Translations under genes and position numbers: made by a program
Assembly (NCBI GenBank): GCA_903850885.1
Contig: CAINMU010000001.1
Location: 1-64,000, forward strand
Length of the DNA: 64,000 nucleotides
Direction: 5' to 3'
Source: an uncultured Opitutia bacterium
GTDB taxonomy: Bacteria; Verrucomicrobiota; Verrucomicrobiia; Opitutales; UBA953
Shown: positions 38,876 to 47,729 of the stretch, piece after piece
How the letters are laid out: the number at the start of each line of letters is the position of its first letter
Position numbering within the stretch: the first letter of the stretch is position 1
Notes under the pieces: generated by a model
The model's database searches: none
What the model was told of the DNA's origin: nothing
What the model saw: the letters and a program-made list of their open reading frames with translations, nothing else

Positions 38876-39159
38876 CAGGGCTTCTGTTCCGCAGCCTTGA
38901 CCCTCTTTTCCAACTCTTCGGTCGTGAGCGGAGGCGGTAAGCCGCGCGCATCAGACTGCGCCCATCCCAACTTATGGGCCAAGGCCTTCAACTCTTCCGG
39001 ATTAAGGTTTCCTTCGGCCTTAAGTCGTGCCTGGCGCTCCTGACTGTCGTCCTCCATCGCCTTATCGACTTCCGCTTGGCGGCGCTCTGGGCTTAAACGT
39101 TGGCACCCGATCAAGGCCACCGACCCAAGTAAAATAATCGCACAGGGTAACGACTTCAT
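38875..39159 (-). CDS. small putative lipoprotein
   Basis: 94 aa; lipobox-like MKSLPCAIILLGSVALIGCQ, then a charged sequence; overlaps the OppB-like start. Confidence 0.65.
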   Translation of the reverse strand: MKSLPCAIILLGSVALIGCQRLSPERRQAEVDKAMEDDSQERQARLKAEGNLNPEELKALAHKLGWAQSDARGLPPPLTTEELEKRVKAAEQKP

Positions 39160-39168
39160 AAGGTCAGA

Positions 39169-39555
39169 CTATTCAGCAAGATGGTAAGGGCTCAAGAGCT
39201 TACAGGCCGACGGTCGATTAAGCCGCCCACGCCGCCGCGCCACCTCATCATAGATTCGGTCGCGGAGCCCCCGCGGGATAACCTTACCGACCAGCGCCAA
39301 CAGGGACCACCCTCCCCCAAGTGCATTAACCATCTCCAAGACCGCCGAGGAGCGGGTAAGGCGACGCGAACCGAACCATACCACCACACTCCCTTGATCT
39401 CCCCCAGGCGGCTCCCCGGCCACCCGCGCGACGACGCCGGTATTAGTCGCAAAGATTAGCCGGTGGGCCGAGTTACGCCGCGCGAACCAGGCCGCCGTCG
39501 CATCACACAAGGCACAGTCGCCATCAATCAGCACAATCAGCGGGTCGCCCTTCAT
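39169..39555 (-). CDS. DUF393 / DCC thiol-disulfide oxidoreductase family protein
   Basis: 128 aa; IVLIDGDCALCDATAAWFARRNSAHRLIFAT...SSAVLEMVNALGGGW. Confidence 0.88.
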   Translation of the reverse strand: MKGDPLIVLIDGDCALCDATAAWFARRNSAHRLIFATNTGVVARVAGEPPGGDQGSVVVWFGSRRLTRSSAVLEMVNALGGGWSLLALVGKVIPRGLRDRIYDEVARRRGRLNRPSACKLLSPYHLAE

Positions 39556-39708
39556 CGGGCCATTCTACCGCCGATATCCCACCTGTGAAGGGGTAAATCT
39601 AAGGCGTCGTTGGCGGCCGGCATCGACCCGCCTAATCTTATCATTTCCGCCAGCGAAAGCGCTTGTCATCGGGGGGTGAGGTTGCCAAGTATGCGCCTCC
39701 TGTTGGCC

Positions 39709-39795
39709 GGAAGGGTATCCAAGTGGCTAAAGGTCGGGGACTGTAAATCCTCTCAGCTTCGCTGTTCGTGGGTTCGAATCCCACCCCTTCCACCA
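39709..39795 (+). tRNA. tRNA-Tyr (anticodon GTA), CCA encoded
   Basis: Acceptor GGAAGGG/CCCTTCC + ACCA; anticodon loop CTGTAAA; long variable arm tcagcttcgctg; T-arm GTGGGTTCGAATCCCAC. Confidence 0.96.
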
Positions 39796-39893
39796 GCAGG
39801 ACGTCAAAAGCCCCCCAACGGGGGCTGACTCGGGCAATAAACTCAAATCCGCGTTGACTTGGAGGGCTGCCCACGGCTTCCCTACTGACACAC

Positions 39894-40139
39894 ATGGCCA
39901 ACATCAAAGCTAACAAGAAGAGCATCCGTCAGACCGCCCGCCGCGCCGAACACAATAAAGTCGTCCGCACCCGTCTGAAGTCCCTGATCAAGGGCATCAC
40001 CGTCGAGTCGGTGAAAGCCAACGCCTCCCTCATCGCCTCTTCCGCCGATAAGGCCGCGAAGACCGGCGTGATTCATCGCAACAAGGCGAACCGCATCAAG
40101 GCTCGCCTCGCGAAGAAACTCGCCGCCGCGAAAAAGTAA
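39894..40139 (+). CDS. rpsT: 30S ribosomal protein S20
   Basis: MANIKANKKSIRQTARRAEHNKVVRTRLKSLIKGIT...IHRNKANRIKARLAKKLAAAKK. Confidence 0.97.
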   Translation: MANIKANKKSIRQTARRAEHNKVVRTRLKSLIKGITVESVKANASLIASSADKAAKTGVIHRNKANRIKARLAKKLAAAKK

Positions 40140-40161
40140 TGCGGGCTGGCTCCACCCCCAA

Positions 40162-40191
40162 CCCCGTCGCCTGAGGCGTCGGGGTTTTTTT
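40162..40191 (+). terminator. Rho-independent terminator after rpsT
   Basis: ccccgtcgcc-tga-ggcgtcgggg (one T-T mismatch) followed by ttttttt. Confidence 0.82.
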
Positions 40192-40201
40192 GTTTCCAGA
40201 C

Positions 40202-41005
40202 ATGTCCGCCACCCCTCCCACTTCCATCGGCTTCGCGGCTGGTATGCTTGGCGATGAGGCGGTTCGTTTGGCCGTATTAGATCACGGCGAAGGTTGGGTC
40301 GCCCTCGATAAGCCCGCAGGCGTAGCCTTGGAAGAACATCCTTGGCAAAACGGCGCACCGACGCTGCTGAGCAATATTCGGACGCAGCTAGAAGCCGGCA
40401 AACCCGAGCTCATCCGCCTCGGCCTCAAGGAGCCGGCCACCGTCTTCGGCCCCGAGCCCGAATCCGCTGGCATCGCTATCCTCGCCGACCGCGCCTCCTC
40501 GCTCGCCCCCTGGCGTGAAGCCCTGGGCTCCGGTGCTTTTGCTTTTGTCTACGAATTCATCGCCCGCATCGAAGAAGCGCCGACCGAGCCCGGCTTGTGC
40601 GATCTGCCGGTCGGGATGGATGATGAAAATCGACGGGCCTTCGTCTCGCACCGTAACGGCAAACACGCGGAAACGCGCTTCGAACCCGGACGTGCTTGCG
40701 GCCGCTGGCAAATCTGGACCGCCCAATCACCGTTCCCGCGACGCGACCAGATCCGCATCCACGCGGCCGAGTGCGGTATCCGTATCGCCGGTGAATTAAA
40801 GTATGGCCGCTCGGGTCGGGTGACGCTGACCGATACCACGCCCAAGGGCCGCTTGAATAAGGGCGAAGACAAACCCTTGCATCGCGGTCTGTTACTCCGT
40901 CTCGCCACCGTCTCGGGCATCCTGGCGGGAAAGAAATTTGTCATCACCGCTCCGCGGCCCGATGATTTTGCGACGGTGGTCAAGCGGCTGTCCCGCGGGC
41001 TCTGA
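40202..41005 (+). CDS. RluA-like pseudouridine synthase family protein lacking the canonical HRLDxxTSG motif
   Basis: Start at ATG within ORF 40190-41005. VALDKPAGVALEEHPW resembles the RluA N-terminal motif; the expected catalytic region reads VFGPEPESAGIAILA; C-terminal HAAECGIRIAGELKYG resembles the RluA C-terminal block. Confidence 0.72.
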   Translation: MSATPPTSIGFAAGMLGDEAVRLAVLDHGEGWVALDKPAGVALEEHPWQNGAPTLLSNIRTQLEAGKPELIRLGLKEPATVFGPEPESAGIAILADRASSLAPWREALGSGAFAFVYEFIARIEEAPTEPGLCDLPVGMDDENRRAFVSHRNGKHAETRFEPGRACGRWQIWTAQSPFPRRDQIRIHAAECGIRIAGELKYGRSGRVTLTDTTPKGRLNKGEDKPLHRGLLLRLATVSGILAGKKFVITAPRPDDFATVVKRLSRGL

Positions 41006-41620
41006 TCAGTCGCCGCGCGGAAAGGGATGCGTGAAACGGTCCGCGGTCCGCACATAGCCGTCTGGACTATTTAGCCGACCGATGGGCAGATAATGCTCGT
41101 AGTTTACTTTCCAGGTCGTCGGATCCGCGATGCCTTCCCGGAGGTGGACGAGCAGAATCTCCAGGACGACCAAACGGTTCTCGCCGTAGTAACGGATATC
41201 CAAGACACGACATTCTAAGGCCACCGGACATTCCGTTAAGATTGGCGGACGCACCCGCTCGGCGCCGCGGGTCGCGAAGCCGGCGCGGGCAATCTCGCTT
41301 TCACCCGCCGGCAGGGCGCGGGCGCACTCCACCATTCTCGCCGCCAAAGGTTCGTCACAAAGATGGATAACGCATTCGCGATTCGCGATCAGATTGGCCG
41401 CAGTATCCTTGGGCGACCCGTCATCGCGATCTGCAGGAGCCAATACGGCCAAGGGCGGTTCCGCGCCCATGATGTTGAAGAATGAAAAAGGCGCGGCATT
41501 CGGACGGCCCTGCGCGTCGATGGTCGTCACCAAGGCAATCGGCCGCGGCACCACTAAGCCCGCCAATAATTTATAGGCCTGCGCTCCCGGATGGGCCGCG
41601 ACGTCAAAACGTACGCTCAT
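41006..41620 (-). CDS. flavin reductase family protein (FMN-binding split barrel)
   Basis: 204 aa; YKLLAGLVVPRPIALVTTIDAQGRPNAAPFSFFNIMGAEPP, CVIHLCDEPLAARM. Confidence 0.9.
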   Translation of the reverse strand: MSVRFDVAAHPGAQAYKLLAGLVVPRPIALVTTIDAQGRPNAAPFSFFNIMGAEPPLAVLAPADRDDGSPKDTAANLIANRECVIHLCDEPLAARMVECARALPAGESEIARAGFATRGAERVRPPILTECPVALECRVLDIRYYGENRLVVLEILLVHLREGIADPTTWKVNYEHYLPIGRLNSPDGYVRTADRFTHPFPRGD

Positions 41621-42171
41621 GAACCCTTAGGGGTATCTTCGCCACCCTGCGAAATAATCGCTTCCCGCCGCGCGGAGTCATGTCGATACGACATGATGAG
41701 ATAAATCGAAACGCCGACGCAGATACACGAGTCCGCCACGTTGAACGCCGGGAACCGATAATTAAAAGGTAGGGTGAAAGCCAAAAAATCGGTCACATGT
41801 TCGCCGAAAATCCGATCCCGGACATTGCCCAAGGTTCCTCCGACGAAAAGGCCGAAAGCGATCTGCCCTCCCTGTAATTCGCGCAGCAAGGGTTGCCGCC
41901 AGCGCCAGACTAACACCAAGATAGCCGCGGCCAAGAATACCAGGAATGGCCGAACGGCGTGCTCCGAACCGATTCCCCAAGCGGCGCCTTTATTGCCGAT
42001 ATGCACCAAATCAAACCCTGGAAAGACCGGGATCGGCTCCCCAATCGAGCTATCAAAATAAGTGCCGAAGGGAATCTTGCGGATGACCAGTAGTTTGGTG
42101 CTGATGTCGGCCGCGACCGCCAACAGGCCGACGACCCAAAAGGTAAGATAAGGGCGTAACCTGGACGACAT
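41617..42171 (-). CDS. lspA: signal peptidase II
   Basis: 184 aa; DLVHIGNKGAAWGIG, GGTLGNVRDRIFGEHVTDFLAF, AFNVADSCICVGV; ATGA overlap with the downstream gene. Confidence 0.93.
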   Translation of the reverse strand: MSSRLRPYLTFWVVGLLAVAADISTKLLVIRKIPFGTYFDSSIGEPIPVFPGFDLVHIGNKGAAWGIGSEHAVRPFLVFLAAAILVLVWRWRQPLLRELQGGQIAFGLFVGGTLGNVRDRIFGEHVTDFLAFTLPFNYRFPAFNVADSCICVGVSIYLIMSYRHDSARREAIISQGGEDTPKGS

Positions 42172-42185
42172 ACGGCGAGCCTCGA

Positions 42186-43328
42186 TCAGGTATCGCTAGG
42201 CTCGTCATCCCCGCCGCCGCCACCACCCGTGCCGAAGCCGACTTCGTCACCGATTTCACCCAAGGGGTTGCCGCCACGCCGACGGTGCGCCCGACGATTA
42301 CGTTCGAGTTCCTTCTGGCCTTCGAGGGAGTAGCGAGTGAAAGGCACCGCGATCAACCGAGGCGCTGGAATGGGCTTATTGGTGATCTCACAAACGCCAT
42401 AACTGCCGTTCTTCATGCGCTCAATCGCATCGGCGATCTCCTTGAGGCCTTCTTGTTCGTTAGAAATCAGCGAGAGGGCGAAATCGCGGTCGGCCGTATC
42501 GGTCCCGGCATCGGCCAGGTGCTGAGAGTAACCCGAAAGGTCGCCGGAGTCATCCTTGCCCGACTTCTTAAGCGCGGACTCGGAGTGGAAGGCCAAGCCC
42601 TTCTGCAAGGCTTCGCGCATGTCCACCAGCAGACGGTAGTAGCGGCGGAATTTTTCCGGGACGAGCTTGGCCTCATCGACGAAGCCCGCTCCCTTGCGGA
42701 AGGGATTGCTGCCCAGGAGATCCGAAATCGAAGCGGCCGCGACATTGTGCGTGCGCGTGCCTTGCGAGCGTGCCGCGGCAGCGGCCTTTTCCCGCGCCTT
42801 ACGCTCTTCGTCGGGTACCCAGAGATTAAGTTTAATATGCTTACGGAGCTTCAGGTATTCTTTGAGATCGTTGATGGTGTAATACTGGAGTTTCGGACGA
42901 GGGGCGACTTCCAGTGCGCCCGACTGAGCATGGACTTCACGATGGGAATCGAGCAGTTTCTTCTGCGCCGCGTGCGAGGCCTTGGTATCTTTGGCTGGCT
43001 TAGCGGCCGCACCCTTCGCGCCCTTCGCGCCCTTGGCCGGAATGACCGCAGCCTTACCGGCCTTGCCGACGACCGGAACGACCTTGACGGCGCCCTTCGC
43101 ACCCTTGGCACTCTTCGCCGTAACGGGCGCAGGCTTGGCGGAAGCGACGACCTTGCCCTTACTCGGCCCAACTTTGGCGACAGGCTTGGCCGCTGCCTTA
43201 GCGGCGGGTTTAGAATTTCCCGCGGCAGGAGCCGAAGGCTTATTTTTCTTTTTGTCGACGGGGGCCGCAGACTTGTTTTTACCCGGCTTTGGGGCGACGG
43301 GTTTTTTGGGAGCAGGTTTCTTAGGCAT
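42186..43328 (-). CDS. DksA/TraR-like protein with Lys/Ala/Pro-rich N-terminus and degenerate zinc finger
   Basis: ORF 42186-43409; likely start MPKKPAPKKPVAPKPGKNKS. C-terminal LISNEQEGLKEIADAIERMKNGSYGVCEITNKPIPAPRLIAVPFTRYSLEGQKELE resembles DksA/TraR but keeps one Cys. Confidence 0.82.
   Translation of the reverse strand: MPKKPAPKKPVAPKPGKNKSAAPVDKKKNKPSAPAAGNSKPAAKAAAKPVAKVGPSKGKVVASAKPAPVTAKSAKGAKGAVKVVPVVGKAGKAAVIPAKGAKGAKGAAAKPAKDTKASHAAQKKLLDSHREVHAQSGALEVAPRPKLQYYTINDLKEYLKLRKHIKLNLWVPDEERKAREKAAAAARSQGTRTHNVAAASISDLLGSNPFRKGAGFVDEAKLVPEKFRRYYRLLVDMREALQKGLAFHSESALKKSGKDDSGDLSGYSQHLADAGTDTADRDFALSLISNEQEGLKEIADAIERMKNGSYGVCEITNKPIPAPRLIAVPFTRYSLEGQKELERNRRAHRRRGGNPLGEIGDEVGFGTGGGGGGDDEPSDT
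42940..43328 (-). repeat. Low-complexity region encoding a KAP-rich, histone H1-like tail
   Basis: Repeated AKGAKGA / KPAAKAA / APKKP codons, e.g. gcgcccttcgcgccctt repeats on the + strand. Confidence 0.8.
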
Positions 43329-43335
43329 CGGAGAT

Positions 43336-46158
43336 TTAGGAGAGGTTAGAGTATTTGGCGGCGAGGACATCACGGCACCGCGGAGACACCATACCAAATC
43401 TCCCGGCATTCACAAGTTCGGGCACCCAGCGCCAGGAACGAGGGCAACGGACTCCCGGAGCCTTTTCGACCGCGAAGGATAAGGGCGCGCCGGCCTGGGG
43501 TACCAGTTTAACCCCCGAAAGAATCCAAAACTCGGCCAAAGCGGCCCCTTGCTGCGATAATAGGGCGAAATCAGGCTCCGCGGGGTCTCCCGCGACCATC
43601 ACCACGGCTTCCAGCGATTGGCCGATCTGCTTATCCTGCCGCAACTTCTCGAGCGGGATATTAACCTGAGCGGCAAGGGCTTGGATCCGGGACACGGCAG
43701 CATGGGCCGCCATCGCCGCCTCATCCTCCCAATCCGCCCCGACGACCGGCCAATCCTCCAAGTGGACATTGGTCGCGTCGGTGTATTCGGCACGTCCGTG
43801 CAAATGCGACCAAGCTTCATCCGCCGTAAAGGGCACGAACGGTGCAATGAGCTTTAAATAGGTACGCAAGATGAGATCGATCGCCGTCTGCGTCGAACGT
43901 CGGGCCAGATCGTTCGGCGCCGAGGTGTAGAGCCGATCCTTGATCACGTTATGGTAGGTCGCCGAAAGCACTCCGGTGGTGAAACCAGCCAAAGCGGCGG
44001 CGGCCCGATGGAACTCATTCCGTTCGCAAGCATCGGTGACGTCGCGAATCAATCGAGCGGTCTCGACCAAAGCCCAGCGGTCGACCAAGGTCATCTTCGC
44101 CACCGGCACGGCATCGGTGGCCGGATTGAAATCGTAAAGATTGCCCAGTTGATAACGCAGCGAGTTGCGCATGCCGCGATACTGGTTCGAAACCGTCTCA
44201 AAAATGGCGTCGGATAACGGGATGTCGCTTTGATAGTTTTCCGAGGCCACCCAAAGGCGAACGATATCCGCTCCATATTTCTTGATATAATCATCGGCGG
44301 TCTGCGGCTTGCCATCCGACTTCGAAATCTTCTGACGCTTTTCATTTACCACGAAACCGTGGGTCAGGACGGCGCGATAAGGGGCCGAGCCCTTCACGAC
44401 CATCGCCGTCCACAACGAAGACTGGAACCAACCGCGGTGCTGGTCAGAACCTTCGAGGTAAAGATCAGCCGGCCAATGCAGATCTGGGTGACGCGCACAG
44501 ACGGCGAGGTGGCTTGATCCCGAATCAATCCAAACATCCAAGGTATCAGTTCCCTTCCGGATATCTTTTGGCCAAGCGGTCGGCACCGGCGCACCGGCGA
44601 GAACGTCGTCGGTCGATGAGGCCCACCACCAATCGCCGCCATGCTGGGCGATTTTTTGGGCCACATGCTTCACGACGGCCGCATCAAGGTAAGACTCGCC
44701 GGTCGAAGGTGAATAAAAAGCCGGGATGGGAACACCCCAGGCACGCTGACGGGAAATGCACCAATCGGGACGACCTTCCAAGGCGGCCCGGATGCGGTTT
44801 TCACCGGATACCGGAATCCATTTGACCTCGCCCACGGCGGCGAGCGCGCGCTTTCTCAGATCGGTCCGATCAAGCCCCACGAACCATTGGTCCAAAGCCC
44901 GGAAGACTACCGGCGTCTTGGATCGCCAGCAGTGAGGGTATTGATGCTCAAAGGCCTGAGCCTTAAGCAAAGCCCCTTTCGTTTTTAATAATTCCAAGAC
45001 CGCGATGTTGGCCGGATTTTTCCCATCCGTCTCAAGGACGGTGATACCCACCAAGCTCGCCGGCACCTTGCCGTCATCGGCATAAGTTCCGTCGTCGCGC
45101 ACCGGACAATAGGGCTCAAGACCGTATTTATTTCCGGTCTGATAATCTTCTAAGCCGTGACCCGGAGCCGTATGCACGCAACCTGTGCCGGCATCGGTCG
45201 TCACGTAATCGGCCAAGACGATCGGCGCGTCGCGCTCGATGAACGGGTGGCGAGAAATCAATCCTTCCAGCGCCCGTCCCTTGATCCGGAAACCATCCGT
45301 CGCGCCTGCAAGGCCGCAGGCCGAGACAAAAGCATCGCGTAAAGCGGCGGCGACCAAGAACGATCGGTCGCCCTGCCGGACTTCAACGTATTCAAGTTCT
45401 GGATGCACCGCCACGGCCAAGTTGGCGGGCAAGGTCCAAGGCGTGGTCGTCCAGATGACAACGGAGAGCGGATGCGCGGGAGCCAATTGCTTGCTCGCTG
45501 GCTGAGGCACCGGGAAAGCCACCCAGATGGAGAATGAACGCTTCTCTTTATATTCGATTTCCGCTTCGGCCAGAGCCGTCTGGCAAGGGATTGACCAATA
45601 GACCGGCTTCTTCGAACGGTAGACCAACCCTTGCTCGACGAAGCAAGCAAAGCCGGCGAGGATTTCCGCCTCATAACTCGGATCCATCGTCCGATACTCC
45701 GACTTCCAATCCGCCAGAATACCGAGGCGTTTGAATTGCCCGCGTTGCTTCTCGATGTACGCCGCCGAAAATTCAGCGCACGCCTTGCGGACGCCCAAAG
45801 CATCCAGCGACTGTTTCTTGGCCTGCAGGTCTTTCATGACCTTATGCTCGATCGGCAAACCATGACAATCCCACCCTGGGATGTAAGGAGTGCGAAAACC
45901 GCGCATGGACTTATACCGGAGGATGGAATCCTTCAGGAGTTTGTTGAGTGCCGTCCCGATATGGACGTCGCCGTTAGTAAAGGGCGGACCATCATGAAGG
46001 ACGAAGGCCTTCTTGCCGGCGGCCCGGCTCTGGATGCGGTCGTAAAGTCGGTTCTTCTCCCAATGGGCGATACGAACCGGTTCGCGTTCGGCTAAGCCCG
46101 CCCGCATCGGAAAGTCCGTGACGGGGAGGTTGAGGGTATCCTTGAGCTCTTCGGCCAT
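43336..46158 (-). CDS. ileS: isoleucyl-tRNA synthetase
   Basis: ORF 43336-46428; likely start MAEELKDTLNLPVTDFPMRAGLAEREP; HIGH-like DVHIGTALNKLLKD; PYIPGWDCHGLPIEHKV; KISKSDGKPQ; LYLEGSDQHRGWFQSSL. Confidence 0.97.
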   Translation of the reverse strand: MAEELKDTLNLPVTDFPMRAGLAEREPVRIAHWEKNRLYDRIQSRAAGKKAFVLHDGPPFTNGDVHIGTALNKLLKDSILRYKSMRGFRTPYIPGWDCHGLPIEHKVMKDLQAKKQSLDALGVRKACAEFSAAYIEKQRGQFKRLGILADWKSEYRTMDPSYEAEILAGFACFVEQGLVYRSKKPVYWSIPCQTALAEAEIEYKEKRSFSIWVAFPVPQPASKQLAPAHPLSVVIWTTTPWTLPANLAVAVHPELEYVEVRQGDRSFLVAAALRDAFVSACGLAGATDGFRIKGRALEGLISRHPFIERDAPIVLADYVTTDAGTGCVHTAPGHGLEDYQTGNKYGLEPYCPVRDDGTYADDGKVPASLVGITVLETDGKNPANIAVLELLKTKGALLKAQAFEHQYPHCWRSKTPVVFRALDQWFVGLDRTDLRKRALAAVGEVKWIPVSGENRIRAALEGRPDWCISRQRAWGVPIPAFYSPSTGESYLDAAVVKHVAQKIAQHGGDWWWASSTDDVLAGAPVPTAWPKDIRKGTDTLDVWIDSGSSHLAVCARHPDLHWPADLYLEGSDQHRGWFQSSLWTAMVVKGSAPYRAVLTHGFVVNEKRQKISKSDGKPQTADDYIKKYGADIVRLWVASENYQSDIPLSDAIFETVSNQYRGMRNSLRYQLGNLYDFNPATDAVPVAKMTLVDRWALVETARLIRDVTDACERNEFHRAAAALAGFTTGVLSATYHNVIKDRLYTSAPNDLARRSTQTAIDLILRTYLKLIAPFVPFTADEAWSHLHGRAEYTDATNVHLEDWPVVGADWEDEAAMAAHAAVSRIQALAAQVNIPLEKLRQDKQIGQSLEAVVMVAGDPAEPDFALLSQQGAALAEFWILSGVKLVPQAGAPLSFAVEKAPGVRCPRSWRWVPELVNAGRFGMVSPRCRDVLAAKYSNLS

Positions 46159-46323
46159 AATTAATCGGTAAAATTGAGGGAGAGGGGCAACAATGCAACC
46201 CCTCGGGGCGGGCAGGGTGAACGGGATGAAGGACGTGGCAAGGGCGGAGATAAGCCAGCTTTCCCCACCGTTCCGCTTGAGGCAGGGTTGACAGGGTGAC
46301 CTGAAATACCCCAAAACAGCCCT

Positions 46324-46587
46324 ATGGACAACATGAAGCCCAAGCTCATCACCAAGCAGGCCATCGTCATCGACGTTGTGCTCACGGCTGTCTTTTTCGT
46401 CTGGATCACTTCCATCCTTAAAAAACATGTGCCTTGGACCGAATCGGGCGAAACCGCCGTCCTCTTGGGCGCCGCCTATTGTGCCGCCTGCCTCGCCGGC
46501 GTCTTCTGGTTAGCCCTCTCTCTGTTCCGCGTAACTCTGGCCGACCAAATGTTGCAAAAAACGGTCGCCGACCGAGAGCTGCGCTAA
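46324..46587 (+). CDS. hypothetical small membrane protein
   Basis: 87 aa; two predicted TM helices (AIVIDVVLTAVFFVWI and AVLLGAAYCAACLAGVFWLALSLF); followed by a terminator. Confidence 0.7.
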   Translation: MDNMKPKLITKQAIVIDVVLTAVFFVWITSILKKHVPWTESGETAVLLGAAYCAACLAGVFWLALSLFRVTLADQMLQKTVADRELR

Positions 46588-46609
46588 GCGGTCCAACGCG
46601 CGAATTCTG

Positions 46610-46637
46610 GGCCAGACTTTTCTGGCCTTTTTTATTT
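46610..46637 (+). terminator. Rho-independent terminator
   Basis: ggccaga-cttt-tctggccttttttatttt. Confidence 0.85.
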
Positions 46638-47729
46638 TGCCGGGGCGGGCGGGGTCAAAAGCGCCACTTCGATTTCCCGACGCAAGGCTTCGGCGAGTTG
46701 GCGCTCCTTAAGGTAATCACCCCAAAGTAGGTCGAGTTCTTCGAGGGTACCACCGTCGAAACGCTCCAACCAGGCGCCGAAAGACCGCCAAGCATTATGG
46801 TAGACGGGATTCTGTCGGATGATTTCCCGTCGCAAAGCCAATTGCCGCCCAGACACCCCTCGACGGATGGCCGCCAAGTCGCGATGCCGCGCGGCCTCGC
46901 CTCCGGTCAGCACCACATCGCCACTCCCTAGGTCAAAAACAAAGCGCGTGATGTCATCCAGGGCCTCGGCGGATTCGCGTATGCCATGGCTGACCGAATT
47001 GCGCGAAACCAAGAGATCGGCCCGCCGGGCGATCCACCACGCCTCCGGAGATTTGGCCAGCGTCTGAATTATTTTCAGCACGGGTTCACCTTGCGCCGAG
47101 GCGATCAAGATTTTTTGTTGCGACTCGCTCGGGCTACCCGCCAGCGCCCGCCCCATGACGCGCCAAAAAAGAAAAGCCTCCACGTCGGAAGTTTGCCCAT
47201 GGATGACCGCTTCGAGTCGCGGGGCCGGCATAAATAGCGCTTCGCGATACCAGTAATCGATGAGCGCGGGGCGCAGTTGCGCCAACACCTCGCACGCCAA
47301 AGCTTGGCGTACCCACCCCTCGCTGGCTGTCACTGGTTTCGCGCCCGCGATGGCCACCCGTGCCACCCAAGTCCGCGCGGCGACTTCCGCCGCCCGATCT
47401 GCCGCCACCCGTTCGTCGCCCAGACTTAAGGCGACCAACAAACCTCCAGTCATGGGACGCAGCCCGATAGGGGCGCCGCTGGCCATCTCCACTAATTCGA
47501 TCCGGGCGATCGGCGGCGGCAACTCCGGCATGGAAGCCGCATATTTTAAATAGCGATCCAAGGCCTCGAGGTGCGACGCGACGTAGCTGACTTCGGGGAG
47601 GCGCTCGCCCACGACGATGGCGATTTTGTGCTCACTGCTAAAAATCTGCGGCGGCCCGACCGCCGACGGCGTCGGCTCGAGGAACGCAGCCGCCAGCCAA
47701 GCAGAGGTGGCCAAAACGCTCCACATCAC
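46632..47729 (-). CDS. hypothetical secreted protein
   Basis: 365 aa; hydrophobic N-terminus; directly abuts the upstream gene's stop codon. Confidence 0.72.
   Translation of the reverse strand: MMWSVLATSAWLAAAFLEPTPSAVGPPQIFSSEHKIAIVVGERLPEVSYVASHLEALDRYLKYAASMPELPPPIARIELVEMASGAPIGLRPMTGGLLVALSLGDERVAADRAAEVAARTWVARVAIAGAKPVTASEGWVRQALACEVLAQLRPALIDYWYREALFMPAPRLEAVIHGQTSDVEAFLFWRVMGRALAGSPSESQQKILIASAQGEPVLKIIQTLAKSPEAWWIARRADLLVSRNSVSHGIRESAEALDDITRFVFDLGSGDVVLTGGEAARHRDLAAIRRGVSGRQLALRREIIRQNPVYHNAWRSFGAWLERFDGGTLEELDLLWGDYLKERQLAEALRREIEVALLTPPAPAK

Noticed and set aside
39709-39795. tRNA-Tyr considered as a genomic island integration site
   Set aside because: No integrase, no direct repeat of the tRNA 3' end seen, and flanking genes are housekeeping.
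42940-43330. Repetitive plus-strand pattern gcccttcgcgccctt considered as a possible CRISPR or tandem-repeat array
   Set aside because: It is codon repetition of an AKGAKGA/KAP protein tail; no regular repeat-spacer spacing.
42285-43349. 354-aa plus-strand ORF
   Set aside because: Antisense to the DksA/TraR-like gene; composition mirrors the KAP-rich tail.
46159-46323. ileS leader considered as a T-box or riboswitch
   Set aside because: No recognisable T-box sequence or specifier-type structure; the gap is a divergent promoter region.
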